Shown: piece by piece, positions 8,305 through 16,594 of the stretch | Layout of the letters: each line of letters opens with the position of its first letter | How positions within the stretch are numbered: the first letter of the stretch is position 1 | Source of the DNA: Caulobacter segnis | Lineage (GTDB): Bacteria; Pseudomonadota; Alphaproteobacteria; Caulobacterales; Caulobacteraceae | Length of the DNA: 64,000 nt | Assembly: GCF_029543125.1 (NCBI RefSeq) | Contig: NZ_JARQWW010000001.1 | Coordinates: 921,029-985,028, forward strand | Reading direction: 5' to 3' | Made by a program: the position numbers and the translations under genes | The notes under the pieces: model-generated | What the model was told of the DNA's origin: nothing | Seen by the model: the letters and a program-made list of their open reading frames with translations, nothing else | The model's database searches: none

Positions 8305-9945
8305 TTGCCGCATCACGTGCCGCTGATCGCCACCATCGTCGCCGGCCTCGTGCTGGCCTTCATCTTTGGCGCGATCGCCAATCGTCTGCGACTGCCCGTG
8401 CTTGTAGGATATCTCCTCGCCGGCGTGGCGGTGGGTCCGTTCACCCCCGGCTACGTGGCCGACCAGCCCCTGGCCAATCAGCTGGCCGAGATCGGCGTGA
8501 TCCTGCTGATGTTCGGGGTCGGTCTGCACTTCTCGCTCAAGGACCTCATGGCGGTGCGCAAGATCGCCATTCCCGGCGCCGTCGCCCAGATCCTGGCCGC
8601 GACGCTCATGGGCATGGGGATGGCGACTCTTCTGGGCTGGCCGATCGGCGGCGGCGTGGTCTTCGGCCTGGCCCTGTCGGTGGCCTCCACCGTCGTTCTG
8701 CTGCGCGCCCTTCAGGAGCGCCGCCTCATCGAGACCGAACGCGGCCGCATCGCCGTGGGCTGGCTGATCGTCGAGGACCTGGCCATGGTCCTGGCCCTGG
8801 TGCTGATCCCGGCGGTGACGCAGGCCCTGAGCAGCGACAACGGCGGCGGCCTGGTCGGCATGGCCGGCGCCCTGGGCATGACGCTCGGCAAGGTGGCGGC
8901 CTTCATCGCCCTGATGCTGATCGTCGGCCGCAGGGTCATCCCATGGGTCCTGCACTGGACCGCGCATACGGGCTCGCGCGAACTGTTCCGCCTGGCGGTG
9001 CTCGCCATCGCCCTGGGCGTCGCCTTCGGGTCGGCTGAGCTGTTCGGCGTATCCTTCGCGCTCGGCGCCTTCTTCGCCGGCATGATCATGAGCGAGTCCG
9101 AGCTCAGCCAGCAGGCGGCCAACGAGACCCTGCCCCTGCGCGACGCCTTCGCGGTGCTGTTCTTCGTCTCCATCGGCATGCTGTTCAACCCGATGATCCT
9201 GATCCAGCACCCGCTGCCGGTGCTGGCCACACTGGCGATCATCGTGGTGGGCAAGTCCATCGCCGCCTACCTGATCGTGCGCGCGTTCAGGCACGCCACC
9301 GGCACGGCCCTGACCATCTCCGCCTCCCTGGCGCAGATCGGCGAATTCTCCTTCATCCTGGCGGCGCTCGGCACGGACCTGAAGCTTCTGCCCCCGGAAG
9401 GCCGTGACCTGATCCTGGCGGGCGCCATCCTGTCGATCCTGGTCAACCCGATCCTTTTCCGACTGGTCGACCGCCAAACCCAGAAGTCGCTCAAGCCGAC
9501 GCTGGCGGCGGAAGAGGTCGCGCCCTCCAAGCCCGCCTCCTGCGTGGTGCTGGTCGGCTACGGCCGCGTGGGCAAGGCTGTGGCCGAAGGCTTCAAGGGC
9601 GCCGGCCTGGTGGTGGTCGAGACCGAGAACGAGCGCCTGGATGAACTTCGCGCCCAGGACATCAAGGTGGTCGAAGGCAACGCCGTGAAGCCGGAGATTC
9701 TGGCCGAGGCCGGTCTGGAGAACGCCACCCATCTGCTGGTGGCCGTGCCCAACGCCTTTGAGGCGGCGACCATCGTGGAGCAGGCCCGACGCATCAATCC
9801 GAAGGTGCGGATCATCGCCCGGGCCCATTCGGACGCCGAGGTGGAGCTTCTGGCGGCCAAGGGCGCCGACAACACCATCATGGGCGAGCGGGAGATCGCG
9901 CTCGGCATGCTGGCTCTCACCAAGGCCAAGCCGCGGCCGGCTTGA
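8305..9945 (+). CDS. YbaL/KefB-type cation:proton antiporter with TrkA-N domain
   Basis: A 546-residue CPA2 exchanger of the inner membrane. I chose the TTG at 8305-8307 because AAGGAG lies 6 bp upstream (8293-8298) and the protein then begins LPHHVPLIATIVAGL, the family N-terminus. A longer frame from ATG 8227 would run through the operator repeats. Motifs include RLRLPVLVGYLLAGV, LLMFGVGLHFSLKDL and SVASTVVLLRAL. The RCK nucleotide-binding loop VVLVGYGRVGKAVAEGF sits at about 413. It resembles YbaL more than the two other Kef proteins in the window. It may share control with the divergent XRE gene. Confidence 0.9.
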   Translation: MPHHVPLIATIVAGLVLAFIFGAIANRLRLPVLVGYLLAGVAVGPFTPGYVADQPLANQLAEIGVILLMFGVGLHFSLKDLMAVRKIAIPGAVAQILAATLMGMGMATLLGWPIGGGVVFGLALSVASTVVLLRALQERRLIETERGRIAVGWLIVEDLAMVLALVLIPAVTQALSSDNGGGLVGMAGALGMTLGKVAAFIALMLIVGRRVIPWVLHWTAHTGSRELFRLAVLAIALGVAFGSAELFGVSFALGAFFAGMIMSESELSQQAANETLPLRDAFAVLFFVSIGMLFNPMILIQHPLPVLATLAIIVVGKSIAAYLIVRAFRHATGTALTISASLAQIGEFSFILAALGTDLKLLPPEGRDLILAGAILSILVNPILFRLVDRQTQKSLKPTLAAEEVAPSKPASCVVLVGYGRVGKAVAEGFKGAGLVVVETENERLDELRAQDIKVVEGNAVKPEILAEAGLENATHLLVAVPNAFEAATIVEQARRINPKVRIIARAHSDAEVELLAAKGADNTIMGEREIALGMLALTKAKPRPA

Positions 9946-9977
9946 CCCGAAGGCAGGGCGGCTTTAGGGGCGACGTC

Positions 9978-10355
9978 ATGCAGGTCGCGCGGGGACATCG
10001 ACGCACGGGAGGCTGGCTGCTGTGGCTGGCGGTCCTGTCCATGCTGCTGCCCGGCTTCAGCGTCGGCGCCGCCGCCGCGACCCGCGACGAGACCCTGATC
10101 CAGATCTGCTCGGCCGACGGCGCGATGACCATCATCGTCGATCAGGCCGGCCAACCGGCCAAGAGCGGCTTCGCCGGCCTGCCCTGTCAGGACTGCCTGG
10201 CCGTCGCCCTGGCCGTGGTGGAGACCCCACCCGTCGCCGTCGCCCCTGTCCGCTATGCGGTCTCCATCCCCATGGCGACGGCCGAACGCCAACACGAACG
10301 CCCGCGCGCCCGCGCGCCGCCACGGCCGCCCAGCCAGGCGCCGCCCCTCAGCTGA
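9978..10355 (+). CDS. DUF2946-family protein, copper-associated
   Basis: A small (125-residue) protein starting at ATG 9978, preceded by AGGGGCG. It has a basic N-terminus and one hydrophobic stretch (about 13-34) acting as signal or anchor. The DUF2946 signature follows: an ICSADG motif and, further on, the CQDC cysteine pair. The C-terminus is rich in Pro and Arg. DUF2946 genes commonly sit next to TonB receptors and copper genes, and here a TonB receptor and a PCuAC chaperone follow on the same strand. A role in periplasmic copper handling is inferred from this context; the biochemical function is not known to me. Confidence 0.75.
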   Translation: MQVARGHRRTGGWLLWLAVLSMLLPGFSVGAAAATRDETLIQICSADGAMTIIVDQAGQPAKSGFAGLPCQDCLAVALAVVETPPVAVAPVRYAVSIPMATAERQHERPRARAPPRPPSQAPPLS

Positions 10356-10424
10356 CCGACATCGCCTGATCGACGCGCGCGGCCCGCCGTGCGCGACCGC
10401 CTGTCGTTTTAGCTGGATCCTTTC

Positions 10425-12488
10425 ATGTCTATGCACTTGCGCAGCGCCCTCATGCTGGGCGCCGCCATGGCCGCCATGCCGGCCCTCTCCCTCGCCGCCC
10501 CGATGACCACCGGGGCCGAACCCACCGTCGACTCGGTGATCGTCACCGCCGCCCCCAACCCCGAAGACCCCGCCGTAGTCTCGGCGGCGCGCAAGCGCCT
10601 GTCCGAAACCCCCGGCGCGGTGTCTGTCATCTCCGCCGAGTCCTACGCCAACCGCTTCGCCCTGGCCCTGGACGACGTGCTTCGCGACGCCCCCGGGGTC
10701 TATGCCCAGCGCAAGTGGGGCGGCGACATCCGCATCTCCATCCGAGGTTCGGGCATCGGCAACGCCAACCACAACCGCGGGCTCCTGCTCGCCCAGGACG
10801 GCGTGCCGCTGAATGAGGCCGACGGCTATGGCGACAGCCAGATCGCCGACCCGCTGCTGGCCCGCTACACCGAGGTCTATCGCGGCGGCAACGCCCTGCG
10901 CTTTGGCGGCGCCCTGCTCGGCGGCGCGGTGAACATGGTCACGCCCACCGGCAAGAACGCCGGGTTCGAAAACCGCGTCCGCATCGACGGCGGCTCCTTC
11001 GGCTATCTGCGGCAGAACCTCGCCGTCGCACGCCATTTCGGTGACTGGGACGTCTACGCCGCCGCCACCAACCAGCGCAGCCAGGGCTGGCGCAGCCAGA
11101 GCCAGCAGAACATCCAGTTCGGCGCCCTGAACATCGGCCGCAGCTTCGGCGAGGACCGGGAAATCCGGCTGATCATCAACGGCTCCAGCATCAAGCAGGA
11201 GATCCCCGGCGCCCTGACCCGCGCCCAGTTCGACGCCGATCCGCGCCAGGTGGCGGCCGGGAACTACGCCAACGACCAGGGCCGCGATCAGCGCGGCGTG
11301 CGCACGTCCCTGCGGACCACCTGGCGGCTGTCCGACAGCACGGTCTTCGAAGGCGCGGTCTATGGCGTGTGGAAGGATCTGGACCACCCGATCTTCCAGG
11401 TCATCGACCAGGAAAGCCGCAATTGGGGCGCCTTCGGCCGACTCGACTGGGACGGCCGTCTGGGCGGCCTGCGGGCTGACGGCTACGCCGGCGCCTGGCT
11501 GCGCACGGGCGATCTCGACTCCAACTTCTACGTCAATGTGAAGGGCGCCCGGGGCGCGCCGACCTCGCGCAGCCTGCAGAACGCCGACGCGATCGACCTG
11601 TTCGCGGAGGGCCGCCTGTTCGTCGCCGATCGCCTCGCCGTGGTCGGCGGCGCCACCTGGGGCTCGGCCAAGCGGGACTACCGCAGCTTCGCGGTCCCCG
11701 GGCAGCCGGCCACTTTCAATCTGGAGGCCTCGAAGGAATACGACTGGCTGGCGCCGCGCATCGGGCTCTTGTGGGAGAACGAGGGCGGCGAGCAGGTCTT
11801 CGGCAACCTCACCCGCTCGGTGGAGCCGCCGAACTTCAGCTCCATGTCGCCCACCAATGTGGGCTTCGCTCCGGTTGAGGCCCAGAAGGCCTGGACGGCC
11901 GAAATTGGCACGCGCGGCCGGCGCGGCCCCCTGACCTGGGACCTCACCTTCTACCGCGCCTGGCTGGATGGTGAGCTGTTGCAGTACACGCAAGGACAGA
12001 ACGGCGTCCCCGCCTCCACCTTCAACGCCGACGAAACCGTCCACCAGGGCATCGAGGCCGCGCTGGACTGGCAAGCGACTTCGCGCATCCGCCTGCGCCA
12101 GACCTGGACCTGGTCCGACTTCCGCTTCAAGGGCGACGTGCAGTACGGCGACAACCGCCTGCCCATCGTGCCCGAACACTTCTACCGCGCCGAGCTGCGA
12201 TACCAGGACCCGCGCGGCTGGTTCCTGGCTCCGTCGGTGGAATGGTCGGCCTCGGAGCAATGGGTGGACTTCAAGAACACCACCAAGGCCCCGTCCTACG
12301 CCATCCTCAACCTTGGGGCCGGCTGGGCGGTCAACGACAAGGTCGCGATCTTCATGGACGCCCGCAACCTGACGGACGAGGACTATGTCTCGAACGTTCA
12401 GGCCCAGATCACCGCCGCCGCCGCCAGCGCCGCCTACTGGCCCGGCGACGGCCGCTCCGTGTTCGGCGGCGTGACGGTGAGCTTCTAG
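10425..12488 (+). CDS. TonB-dependent outer-membrane receptor, probably copper-linked
   Basis: A 687-residue receptor with a signal peptide (about 1-25, ending SLAA). A TonB-box-like DSVIVTAAP precedes the plug domain (about 55-170; RIDVLRDAPGVYAQ-like start, ISIRGSGIGNANHNRG). A 22-strand barrel ends in FGGVTVSF with the terminal phenylalanine needed for assembly. Plug features resemble FecA/FhuE-type receptors. Position between a DUF2946 gene and a PCuAC chaperone points to copper or a copper complex as substrate, but no substrate-specific motif is visible, and a siderophore receptor remains possible. Confidence 0.85.
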   Translation: MSMHLRSALMLGAAMAAMPALSLAAPMTTGAEPTVDSVIVTAAPNPEDPAVVSAARKRLSETPGAVSVISAESYANRFALALDDVLRDAPGVYAQRKWGGDIRISIRGSGIGNANHNRGLLLAQDGVPLNEADGYGDSQIADPLLARYTEVYRGGNALRFGGALLGGAVNMVTPTGKNAGFENRVRIDGGSFGYLRQNLAVARHFGDWDVYAAATNQRSQGWRSQSQQNIQFGALNIGRSFGEDREIRLIINGSSIKQEIPGALTRAQFDADPRQVAAGNYANDQGRDQRGVRTSLRTTWRLSDSTVFEGAVYGVWKDLDHPIFQVIDQESRNWGAFGRLDWDGRLGGLRADGYAGAWLRTGDLDSNFYVNVKGARGAPTSRSLQNADAIDLFAEGRLFVADRLAVVGGATWGSAKRDYRSFAVPGQPATFNLEASKEYDWLAPRIGLLWENEGGEQVFGNLTRSVEPPNFSSMSPTNVGFAPVEAQKAWTAEIGTRGRRGPLTWDLTFYRAWLDGELLQYTQGQNGVPASTFNADETVHQGIEAALDWQATSRIRLRQTWTWSDFRFKGDVQYGDNRLPIVPEHFYRAELRYQDPRGWFLAPSVEWSASEQWVDFKNTTKAPSYAILNLGAGWAVNDKVAIFMDARNLTDEDYVSNVQAQITAAAASAAYWPGDGRSVFGGVTVSF

Positions 12489-12584
12489 ATGCAGCACCCC
12501 CCTTTTCCGCTTGTGGACGCCTCCTCCCCCATCGCACCTTCTACCCACGGGCCGGCTGACCGCCGCCCGCAAGGCAGGATTCTC

Positions 12585-13040
12585 ATGAACCGAATGCTTC
12601 TCGCCGCCGCAGCCCTGATCCTCGCCGCCTGCGGCCAGTCAGCCGACGCCGCTCCGCCGTCCGTGGCCGTCACCAACGCCTGGTGCCGGGCCGCTCCGGC
12701 GGTGGCGCCGGCCGGCGGCTGCTACGTGTCGCTCAAGGCCTCGTCCGAGGATCGGCTGGTCGCCGTGGAGACCAAGGCCGCCGACCGCGCCGAGATCCAC
12801 ACCATGAGCGTGGAGGGCGGCGTCATGCGGATGCGCGAACTGAAGGAAGGCGTGGCGCTGAAGGCGGGCCAGACCACTGAGTTCAAACCCGGCGGCCTGC
12901 ACATCATGGTCATAAAGCCGAAGTCGCCTCTGACAGAGGGCTCATCGGTGACCGTGACCCTGAAATTCGCCAAGGCGCCGGCCCAGACACTTGCCCTGCC
13001 GGTGCGGGCCATGGCCGCCGCCGGCGGACATCAACACTAG
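12585..13040 (+). CDS. PCuAC-type periplasmic copper chaperone lipoprotein
   Basis: A 151-residue protein of the PCuAC (DUF461) family, which carries Cu(I) in the periplasm, often to the CuA or CuB site of cytochrome oxidase. The start at 12585 was chosen because it gives a clean lipoprotein signal, MNRMLLAAAALILAACG, with the lipobox LAAC. The copper-binding residues are present: HTM (in EIHTMSVEGG), MRM, and a later HIM (in GGLHIMVI), the H-x-M..H-x-M pattern. The C-terminus ends in a His-rich GGHQH. It is the third gene of the copper set. Confidence 0.92.
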   Translation: MNRMLLAAAALILAACGQSADAAPPSVAVTNAWCRAAPAVAPAGGCYVSLKASSEDRLVAVETKAADRAEIHTMSVEGGVMRMRELKEGVALKAGQTTEFKPGGLHIMVIKPKSPLTEGSSVTVTLKFAKAPAQTLALPVRAMAAAGGHQH

Positions 13041-13090
13041 CCGGCCAGCGGCGAAGCGCCGCTGAACATGAACGATTTGTAATCGAAGCC

Positions 13091-13121
13091 GACGGGCGGC
13101 CCATGCAAACTGCCGCCCGTC
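13091..13121. other. Inverted repeat (hairpin) before the M13 peptidase gene
   Basis: GACGGGCGGC (13091-13100) and GCCGCCCGTC (13112-13121) form a perfect 10-bp stem with an 11-base loop. No T-run follows on either side (CAAATCCGC on plus), so it is not a standard terminator. It could lie in the peptidase 5' untranslated region or be a weak terminator for the copper genes. Confidence 0.45.
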
Positions 13122-13154
13122 CAAATCCGCTTAACAATCAACAGGACAACAGGA

Positions 13155-15275
13155 ATGAAGACGGCATGGCTGGGCGCCGCGGCAGCGGGCGCCCTTCTGA
13201 TGAGCGCCGCTGGCGCTTCGGCCCACGAACACAAAGATTGCCTCGACGCGCTCTGCCACATGCAGTCGCTCGACATGCTGGCCCAAGGCGCCGCCTCGGG
13301 CGGGACCGTCACGTCGCTGGAATCCCCGCGCTACGGGACCTGGGGTTACGACCTGTCGGGCCGCGACCTGACCGCCAAGCCGGGCGACGACTTCTTCAAG
13401 TTCGCCAACGGGACCTGGGAGAAGAACACCGAGATTCCGGCCGACCGCACCCGTTTCGGCAACTTCGACAAGCTGTCCCTGCTGTCGGAAGCCCGCTCGC
13501 AGGCGATCATCCAGAACGCCGCCAGCGGCAAGCTGCAGGACAAGGACGCCGCCAAGATCGGCGACGCCTACAACGCCTTCATGAACGAGGCCCTGGCCGA
13601 GCAGCTGGGCGCCAAGCCCCTGGCGCCCGAACTGGCCCAGATCCGCGCCGTGAAGACCAAGGTCGAGTTCGCCGGCCTGATGGGCAAGACGCATTCCACC
13701 GGCTTCGTGTCGCTGTTCCCCAGCTACATCAGCGCCGACGAGAAGGATCCGTCCAAGTACGCGGTCTATCTGCTGACCGGCGGCCTCGGCCTGCCGGACC
13801 GCGACTACTATCTCGAGGCCAAATTCGCCGAGAAGAAGGCCGCCTACCTGGCCTACGTCCAGCAGATGCTCACCCTGGCGGGCTGGGAGAATCCGGCGGA
13901 GCACGCCAAGGCCGTCGTCGATTTCGAAACCAGGCTGGCTCAGGTTTCCTGGACCCGCATCGAGAAGCGCGACGCCAACAAGACCTACGCCCTGAAGACC
14001 CGCGCCGAGCTCGACGCCTATGCGCCGGGCTTCGACTGGGGCGCCCTGCTGACCCCGGCCGGTCTGGGCGGCGTGAAGAGCGTGGTCCTGACCACTGACA
14101 CCGCCTTCCCCAAGTTCGTGGCGGTTTACAACGAGACTTCGCTCGACACCCTGAAGGCCTGGCAGGCCTTCCATCTGGCCGACGATAGCGCGCCCTACCT
14201 GTCGAAGGCTTTCGTCGACGCCCAGTTCAACTTCCGCGGCAAGACCCTGAGCGGCCAGCCCGAACAGCGTCCCCGCTGGAAGCGCGCCGTGGCCAACGTC
14301 AACGGCATGATGGGCGAGGCCGTGGGCCGCGCCTACGTGGCCGAGTACTTCCCGCCGGAATCGAAGGCCAAGATGCTCAAGCTGGTGGCCGACATCCGCG
14401 GCGCGCTGCATGACCGCATCGAAGCCCTGCCGTGGATGGGCGCCGACACCAAGGCCAAGGCCCTGGAGAAGCTGTCCAAGTTCACGGTCAAGATCGGCTA
14501 TCCGGACGAGTGGCGCGACTATTCGGGTCTGACCGTCAAGAAGGACGACCTCTACGGCAACGTGCTGCGCTCCAGCGCTTTTGAGTGGAAGCGTGACGTG
14601 GATCGCCTGGGCGGCCCGGTGGACCGCAAGGAATGGGGCATGACGCCTCAGACCGTGAACGCCTACTACAACCCGCCGCTGAACGAGATCGTCTTCCCGG
14701 CCGCCATCCTGCAGGCGCCGTTCTTCGACCCGCAGGCCGACGACGCCATCAACTATGGCGGCATCGGCGGCGTGATCGGCCACGAGATCGGCCACGGCTT
14801 CGACGACCAGGGCCGCAGCTATGACGGCGACGGCGTGCTGAAGGATTGGTGGACCGCCGAGGACGCCGCCAAGTTCAAGACGCAAGCCGACAAGCTGGGC
14901 GCCCAGTACTCGGCCTTCGAACCCCTGCCGGGCGCGAAGGTGCAGGGCGGCCTGACCATGGGCGAGAACATCGGCGACCTCGCCGGCCTCACCCTGGGTC
15001 TGGAGGCCTATCACCGCTCCTTGAACGGCAAGCCGGCCCCGGTGCTGGACGGCCTGACCGGCGACCAGCGCGTCTTCCTGGGCTGGGCCCAGGTGTGGCG
15101 ACAGAAGATCCGCGACGAAGCCCTGCGCCAGCAGGTCGTCACCGATCCGCACTCGCCGGCCTATTATCGGGTCAACGGCACGATCCGGAACATCGACGGC
15201 TGGTACAAGGCCTTCGACATCAAGCCGGGCGACGCCCTCTACATCGCGCCGGAGAACCGCGTCCGCCTCTGGTAG
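13155..15275 (+). CDS. M13-family zinc metallopeptidase (PepO/neprilysin-like)
   Basis: A 706-residue secreted endopeptidase with a signal peptide (about 1-23, ending GASA). The zinc site HEIGH is at residues 543-547, followed by the third ligand and partner in ENIGD (E604, D608). The family sequence NAYYNPPLNEIVFPA lies just before, and the C-terminus ends RVRLW, close to the canonical CxxW end but without the cysteine. Length and domain order match bacterial M13 peptidases. It begins 114 bp after the copper chaperone gene and has its own terminator, so it may be a single transcription unit. Confidence 0.95.
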   Translation: MKTAWLGAAAAGALLMSAAGASAHEHKDCLDALCHMQSLDMLAQGAASGGTVTSLESPRYGTWGYDLSGRDLTAKPGDDFFKFANGTWEKNTEIPADRTRFGNFDKLSLLSEARSQAIIQNAASGKLQDKDAAKIGDAYNAFMNEALAEQLGAKPLAPELAQIRAVKTKVEFAGLMGKTHSTGFVSLFPSYISADEKDPSKYAVYLLTGGLGLPDRDYYLEAKFAEKKAAYLAYVQQMLTLAGWENPAEHAKAVVDFETRLAQVSWTRIEKRDANKTYALKTRAELDAYAPGFDWGALLTPAGLGGVKSVVLTTDTAFPKFVAVYNETSLDTLKAWQAFHLADDSAPYLSKAFVDAQFNFRGKTLSGQPEQRPRWKRAVANVNGMMGEAVGRAYVAEYFPPESKAKMLKLVADIRGALHDRIEALPWMGADTKAKALEKLSKFTVKIGYPDEWRDYSGLTVKKDDLYGNVLRSSAFEWKRDVDRLGGPVDRKEWGMTPQTVNAYYNPPLNEIVFPAAILQAPFFDPQADDAINYGGIGGVIGHEIGHGFDDQGRSYDGDGVLKDWWTAEDAAKFKTQADKLGAQYSAFEPLPGAKVQGGLTMGENIGDLAGLTLGLEAYHRSLNGKPAPVLDGLTGDQRVFLGWAQVWRQKIRDEALRQQVVTDPHSPAYYRVNGTIRNIDGWYKAFDIKPGDALYIAPENRVRLW

Positions 15276-15299
15276 ACGCTCCACTCAGGCAAGCTTCAG

Positions 15300-15336
15300 C
15301 GCCCGCTCCGGTCTCCGGGGCGGGCGTCTTGCTTTG
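15300..15336 (+). terminator. Terminator of the M13 peptidase gene
   Basis: CGCCCGCTCCGG (15300-15311) and CCGGGGCGGGCG (15315-15326) form a 12-bp stem with one T:G pair and a TCT loop. TCTTGCTTTG follows. It starts 25 bp after the stop codon. Confidence 0.8.
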
Positions 15337-15364
15337 AACGCTTGTTTGATGTTTTTGGCGCCTT

Positions 15365-15622
15365 AGCCCAAAAACACTGAACCCGCCGCGGGGGATATCG
15401 CGGCGGGTTCAGCTATTGCTCGATCACTCGATCTTTAGAGGGCGTTTCCTCCCCGAAACGCCTAGGAGCTGAACCGTTCTGTGGCGGCCCTCGTCTCCCG
15501 GTAAGGACAAAGAACGGCATATTCAGAAAGCTGTCAACGTCGCAAAGCCGGTTTTTGCAAGGCGTTGAAAGAAAAACCGTACATTAGCGTCGATAAGTCT
15601 TAACCCGGCGGGTTAATTTTAT
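15365..15622. ncRNA. Candidate structured non-coding RNA, strand undecided
   Basis: A gene-free stretch between two convergent genes holds four hairpins. A 14-bp perfect stem (15377-15390 with 15399-15412) is followed by TGTTTTTGGG on the minus strand. GGCGTTTC/GAAACGCC lies around 15447-15470, with a CTCCCC loop on plus. A long-range CCGTTCT/AGAACGG pair lies at about 15475-15520. TTAACCC/GGGTTAA at 15600-15616 is followed by TTTTAT on plus. AGCTGAACC on one side of the central hairpin can also pair with part of the 14-bp stem, giving alternative folds. Either strand could produce a terminated small RNA; I see no convincing promoter. I could not match it to a named RNA family. Confidence 0.4.
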
Positions 15623-15631
15623 ACACTAGAG

Positions 15632-16594
15632 TCAGTTTTTGCCCTTCAAGCGTCCGGCCAAGCTTTCGATGGCCGCAGATTCGGCCTCGAAGACGTAATC
15701 GGGCCGCGCCACGGTCACCGGCTCCACCCGCGCGGCGCCCAAAGCGGCGCACACATCCAGCAGATCGCCCTTGTCGAGCAGCAGCCCGTTGGCCCGGCGT
15801 GTGGCGCCGCGCGACAGGAAAGCCTCGGTCGCCTGACGCGCCGCGGCGTCCTGCTCCGCCGGCCAGACAAGCGTGGCCAAAGCCATGGCCCGCGCACGCG
15901 ACTCCACCGCGATGACCAGCCGGCGGGCCGCAGCGAGGTTTTCGGCCGTCCATGCCGCGCCCAGGCTGGCGGCGAGTTGAGCCTGGCTCTTCAGGATCAC
16001 CCCGTCGGACAGCACCTTCAGGCCGTTGGCGGCCAAGGTCGCGCCGGTCGTGGTGATGTCCACCACCAGCTCCGCCGCACCAGCGGCTGGCGCACCTTCG
16101 GTGGCGCCGCTGGATTCCACGATGCGGTAATCGGCGACACCCCGGCGCGCGAAGAAGCTGCGGGTCTGGGCCAGATACTTGGTGGCCACTCGCAGACGGC
16201 GGCCGGTGCGGGCCAGATGGATGTGCCCCACCTCGTCCAGGTCGGCCATGGTGTCCACGTCGAGCCAGCTCTTGGGCGCGGCCACCACCAGGTCGGCGCG
16301 GCCGAAGCCCAGGGCGCGCAGCAGCACCACGCGCGCATCCAGGTCGTCGCCCTGTTCGCGCAGCAGGTCCTCGCCGGTGATGCCCAGGTGGACCTCACCC
16401 GCCGCCAGGGCCGCCGCGATGTCGCCGGCCGACAGTAAGCGCACCGATACGCCGGGCAGGCCGGACAGCTCAGCGCTGTAGCCGCGTGATCCGCCGCTGG
16501 TCTCCAGCCGGAAGCCGCAATCGGCCAGCCAAGCCTCGACCTGTTCCTTGAGCCGCCCCTTGGAGGGGATGGCGAAGATCAGGGGTTCGCTCAT
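15632..16594 (-). CDS. hisG: ATP phosphoribosyltransferase catalytic subunit HisG
   Basis: Catalyses the first step of histidine synthesis, joining ATP and PRPP. The 320-residue protein begins with the family N-terminus IFAIPSKGRLKEQ, has GITGEDLLRE, and the PRPP loop region ELVVDITTTGATLAANGLK (about 170-188). It is longer than the short HisG proteins (about 210-230) that normally depend on HisZ, with about 100 residues after the catalytic core, yet HisZ is encoded directly upstream. The start overlaps the hisZ stop by ATGA, implying translational coupling. It is the last gene of the hisS-hisZ-hisG operon. Confidence 0.95.
   Translation of the reverse strand: MSEPLIFAIPSKGRLKEQVEAWLADCGFRLETSGGSRGYSAELSGLPGVSVRLLSAGDIAAALAAGEVHLGITGEDLLREQGDDLDARVVLLRALGFGRADLVVAAPKSWLDVDTMADLDEVGHIHLARTGRRLRVATKYLAQTRSFFARRGVADYRIVESSGATEGAPAAGAAELVVDITTTGATLAANGLKVLSDGVILKSQAQLAASLGAAWTAENLAAARRLVIAVESRARAMALATLVWPAEQDAAARQATEAFLSRGATRRANGLLLDKGDLLDVCAALGAARVEPVTVARPDYVFEAESAAIESLAGRLKGKN

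Noticed and set aside
9558..12572. 1004-residue minus-strand frame opposite the TonB receptor
   Set aside because: Shadow of high-GC coding; composition is His/Arg/Gly/Asp-rich and the plus-strand receptor has full family features.
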